NCBI GenBank assembly: GCA_018610095.1
Contig: JAHEOB010000015.1
Coordinates: 1 to 7,027 of the forward strand
DNA length: 7,027 bases
Origin: Halothece sp. MAG
GTDB lineage: Bacteria > Cyanobacteriota > Cyanobacteriia > Cyanobacteriales > Rubidibacteraceae
Reading direction: 5' to 3'
This document shows positions 5,242 through 7,027 of the stretch, one piece after another (position 1 is the stretch's first letter; every line of letters starts with the position of its first letter). The notes beneath the pieces are model-generated. The model made no database searches and was not told where the DNA came from. It saw nothing but the letters and a program-made list of their open reading frames with translations. The translations under genes and the position numbers were made by a program.

Positions 5242-6198
5242 ATGAATCATTTGCCCAATTTTGTAATGGTGGGTGCCCCTAGATGCGGAACCACTGCCTT
5301 AAGTCGTTATCTTTCTCAGCATCCGCAAATTTGTTTCTCGCGACCTAAGGAAACGCACTTTTTGTTTAATTCCCCAAACCATTATTCCTCTTTTCAGGCT
5401 TATTTAGACCATTACCAGAATCAATTTTTTGGTCATTGTCGATCATTTCATCAAGCGATTGGGGAAGGTTCTGTCACTTACCTTTATTCCGATGAGGTTC
5501 TCCATCGCATCCTGAAAATAAATCCCAATGTCAAACTTATTGCAATGGTGCGTAATCCCATTGATTTAGTTCGTTCCTATCATCTTCGGATGTTATACAT
5601 CATGGATGAAGATTGTTGGGATTTTCAACAAGCCTGGGAGTATCAACAAGCCCGATCGCGCGGTGAAAATATCCCGCCGTTATGTCGCGATCCCAATTTG
5701 TTGCAGTATCAACAAGTGGGAAAACTTGGGGAACGGATTGAGCGGTTATTTGCCATTGCTGGGCGCGATCGCTGCTTGGTTTTAGTGTTTGATGATTTTA
5801 AAGAAAACCCTCGAGCGATTTATCAGAAAATTTGTGAGTTTATTGGGGTGGATGATGATGGGCGAACCCACTTCCCACGACGGCAAGAGAGTCAATTCTA
5901 TCGTTTTCGTTGGTTACAACGTTTATTGTTTCACCCACCGCAAACAGTTACCAATTGGGCAAGTCAGTCCGGCTCTCAAAAGAGGAGACTATGGGAATGG
6001 CAAAAATTGATTTTGCTAAGATTGCACCGTCTCATCCGTTCCATGAATGCCGTTAAGCAAAAGCCCCCTGCCTTAACCCCAGCAATGGAAGCGCACCTGC
6101 AAGATACCTTTGCTGAAGATGTAGAACACCTTTCACAGTTACTCCATCGCGATCTCACCCATTGGGTTAAGCCTTCGGTAACTGCAAAACAGCGTTAA
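5242..6198 (+). CDS. PAPS-dependent sulfotransferase
   Basis: The protein should transfer a sulfuryl group from PAPS to a hydroxyl or amine of an acceptor. At 318 residues it is a normal single-domain sulfotransferase. The 5'-phosphosulfate-binding loop is VMVGAPRCGTTAL (8-20). PKETHF (35-40) corresponds to the KExxF motif of the heparan N-/3-O-sulfotransferase type, with Glu37 the likely catalytic base. The 3'-phosphate-binding segment IAMVRNPIDLVRSYH (100-114) has Arg104 and Ser112. The C-terminus FAEDVEHLSQLLHRDLTHW (290-308) is also typical. No signal peptide or membrane helix is seen, so it is cytoplasmic, unlike Golgi enzymes, and probably acts on a soluble or cytoplasmic-side acceptor. 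Residues 211-275 are Arg/Trp-rich and basic. It begins 9 bases after the oxygenase stop with only a weak GGA ribosome site, suggesting translational coupling. The acceptor is unknown: an extracellular polysaccharide precursor, a lipid, or a small metabolite hydroxylated by the neighbouring oxygenase. Confidence 0.92.
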   Translation: MNHLPNFVMVGAPRCGTTALSRYLSQHPQICFSRPKETHFLFNSPNHYSSFQAYLDHYQNQFFGHCRSFHQAIGEGSVTYLYSDEVLHRILKINPNVKLIAMVRNPIDLVRSYHLRMLYIMDEDCWDFQQAWEYQQARSRGENIPPLCRDPNLLQYQQVGKLGERIERLFAIAGRDRCLVLVFDDFKENPRAIYQKICEFIGVDDDGRTHFPRRQESQFYRFRWLQRLLFHPPQTVTNWASQSGSQKRRLWEWQKLILLRLHRLIRSMNAVKQKPPALTPAMEAHLQDTFAEDVEHLSQLLHRDLTHWVKPSVTAKQR

Positions 6199-6203
6199 AG
6201 ATA

Positions 6204-7027
6204 ATGGCAATCCCAAAACGACTGCGTTTGCAACTTTTAAATCGGGGGATTTCTCCCACTCAAGTACCCATGTTGAGTGTGCTGTTAGCAGCAGGTTGCC
6301 TTACAAGTTTGACAGGGGGCGCGATCGCGCCAGTGTTTCCCGAAATTGTGGAACAATTAAACCTTAATCCGCGATGGGCAGGAATGGTGGTGAGTATGCC
6401 TCGACTCAGTGTCGCTATTGCCAGTCCCTTATTAGGATTGGTCGCTGATCGCTGGGGAAAATTAACGGTGTTGCTACCATCGCTATTGGGATTTGCCTTG
6501 TTTGGAATAGCCGGGGCATTCGCCCAAAATTTCGCTTCGCTATTAGTGTTGCGAGGATTAGTAGGCGTTGCCAATGGGGGGATTTCCGCAGCTAGTTTTG
6601 GGTTAGTCAGTCATTTATTTGAAGGGGAAACGCGATCGCGCTTAATGGGATATACCGCCAGTGTCATTTCCCTTGCCAGTATCATGGTTCCCTTGTTGGC
6701 AGGATGGTTGGGTTCGATTCATTGGCGATGGGCGTTTGCGCTTTATGGCTTCGCCCTGCTAGTAGCAATTGCTGCTAAATGGGTGTTAAAAGAACCCACA
6801 AAAGGAGAAAATAATGGTGTTAAGGGAATTTCTTTAAACAAGCTAGGTCAGTCTTTAAATGATCCTCGGATCGGGATCATGCTAATGACCTTATTTGGAT
6901 CAGCTATCTTGTTTTATACAGTTATTGTTTATGCCCCCCTCTATTTTCAAACTGCGATTGATGCCAATTCTTTTGTCAATGGCATGATTTTAGCGACCCG
7001 CGCGATCGGGGCTGCCCTTATCGCTGC
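6204..7027 (+). CDS. Major facilitator superfamily transporter, N-terminal part (cut by window edge)
   Basis: This is a proton-coupled exporter or importer in a bacterial membrane. The start is the ATG (MAIPKRLRLQLLNRG) 5 bases after the sulfotransferase stop, with only a weak AAAGA before it. The 274 visible codons give about seven to eight membrane segments. TM1 is at about 23-45. The loop 2-3 motif A, GLVADRWGKL, is at 78-87. TM3 spans about 88-107, TM4 about 110-132 with the motif B-like LRGLVGVANGG (116-126), and TM5 about 147-170. TM6 spans about 173-195 with WRWAFALYGF. A cytoplasmic loop (196-222) follows, then TM7 (about 223-247). Motif A and the arginine in TM4 favour a drug or metabolite efflux type, but the C-terminal half (roughly 130 residues) is outside the window and the substrate cannot be told. 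Its place at the end of the cluster suggests export of the product. Confidence 0.93.
   Translation, partial: MAIPKRLRLQLLNRGISPTQVPMLSVLLAAGCLTSLTGGAIAPVFPEIVEQLNLNPRWAGMVVSMPRLSVAIASPLLGLVADRWGKLTVLLPSLLGFALFGIAGAFAQNFASLLVLRGLVGVANGGISAASFGLVSHLFEGETRSRLMGYTASVISLASIMVPLLAGWLGSIHWRWAFALYGFALLVAIAAKWVLKEPTKGENNGVKGISLNKLGQSLNDPRIGIMLMTLFGSAILFYTVIVYAPLYFQTAIDANSFVNGMILATRAIGAALIA
6318..6331. repeat. HIP1 octamer within a 14-base perfect palindrome
   Basis: GGCGCGATCGCGCC extends the cyanobacterial HIP1 octamer GCGATCGC (6321-6328) by three paired bases on each side, inside the transporter gene. HIP1 sites are frequent in many cyanobacterial genomes. The other six full sites in the window begin at 1050, 1233, 1843, 3929, 5765 and 6632. 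Confidence 0.85.

Noticed and set aside
6260..6574. 104-residue open frame on the minus strand
   Set aside because: It lies wholly inside the transporter gene, whose plus-strand translation has clear MFS motifs; the antisense product is low-complexity Asn/Pro/Ala without any recognisable domain.
4003..7027. Saxitoxin-type gene cluster
   Set aside because: Rieske oxygenase and sulfotransferase occur together, but no polyketide synthase-like, amidinotransferase or other sxt core gene is in the window; the likeness is only of enzyme classes.

Overview
The window looks like part of a cyanobacterial chromosome. It has seven full HIP1 octamers (GCGATCGC, at 1050, 1233, 1843, 3929, 5765, 6321 and 6632). 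It also has the gene order fbp-tal-zwf, the oxidative pentose phosphate (opc) operon of many cyanobacteria, and proteins of cyanobacterial type. Base composition is moderate to AT-rich, with AT-rich intergenic stretches. Genus cannot be settled from the sequence alone; a unicellular cyanobacterium is a guess.

Left half, minus strand (3102 down to 1): class I fructose-1,6-bisphosphatase (fbp), transaldolase (tal) and the N-terminal half of glucose-6-phosphate dehydrogenase (zwf, cut by the window edge). They lie head to tail with gaps of 31 and 91 bases. Together they feed hexose phosphate into the oxidative pentose phosphate route that supplies NADPH at night, and the next gene outside the window is expected to be opcA. 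fbp and tal have strong Shine-Dalgarno sites. zwf has none, and a stem-loop lies in front of it. Upstream of fbp is a 213-base gap with a long imperfect inverted repeat, then a gene for a 104-residue two-helix membrane protein of unknown function, also on the minus strand.

Middle (3631-4002): a 372-base divergent intergenic region. It holds a tandem, helically phased A/T repeat, a GC-richer block with several short inverted repeats, a clear extended -10 promoter facing right, and a 13-codon upstream reading frame that ends one base before the GTG start of the next gene.

Right half, plus strand (4003 to the end): a tight three-gene cluster with gaps of 9 and 5 bases. It encodes a Rieske non-heme iron oxygenase, a PAPS-dependent sulfotransferase and a major facilitator superfamily transporter (cut by the window edge). 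The simplest inference is hydroxylation, then sulfation, then export of a small molecule. The substrate is unknown, and neither an electron-donating reductase nor a scaffold-building enzyme is visible. This cluster is the part of the window most likely to be a little-described system; the left half is ordinary central metabolism.
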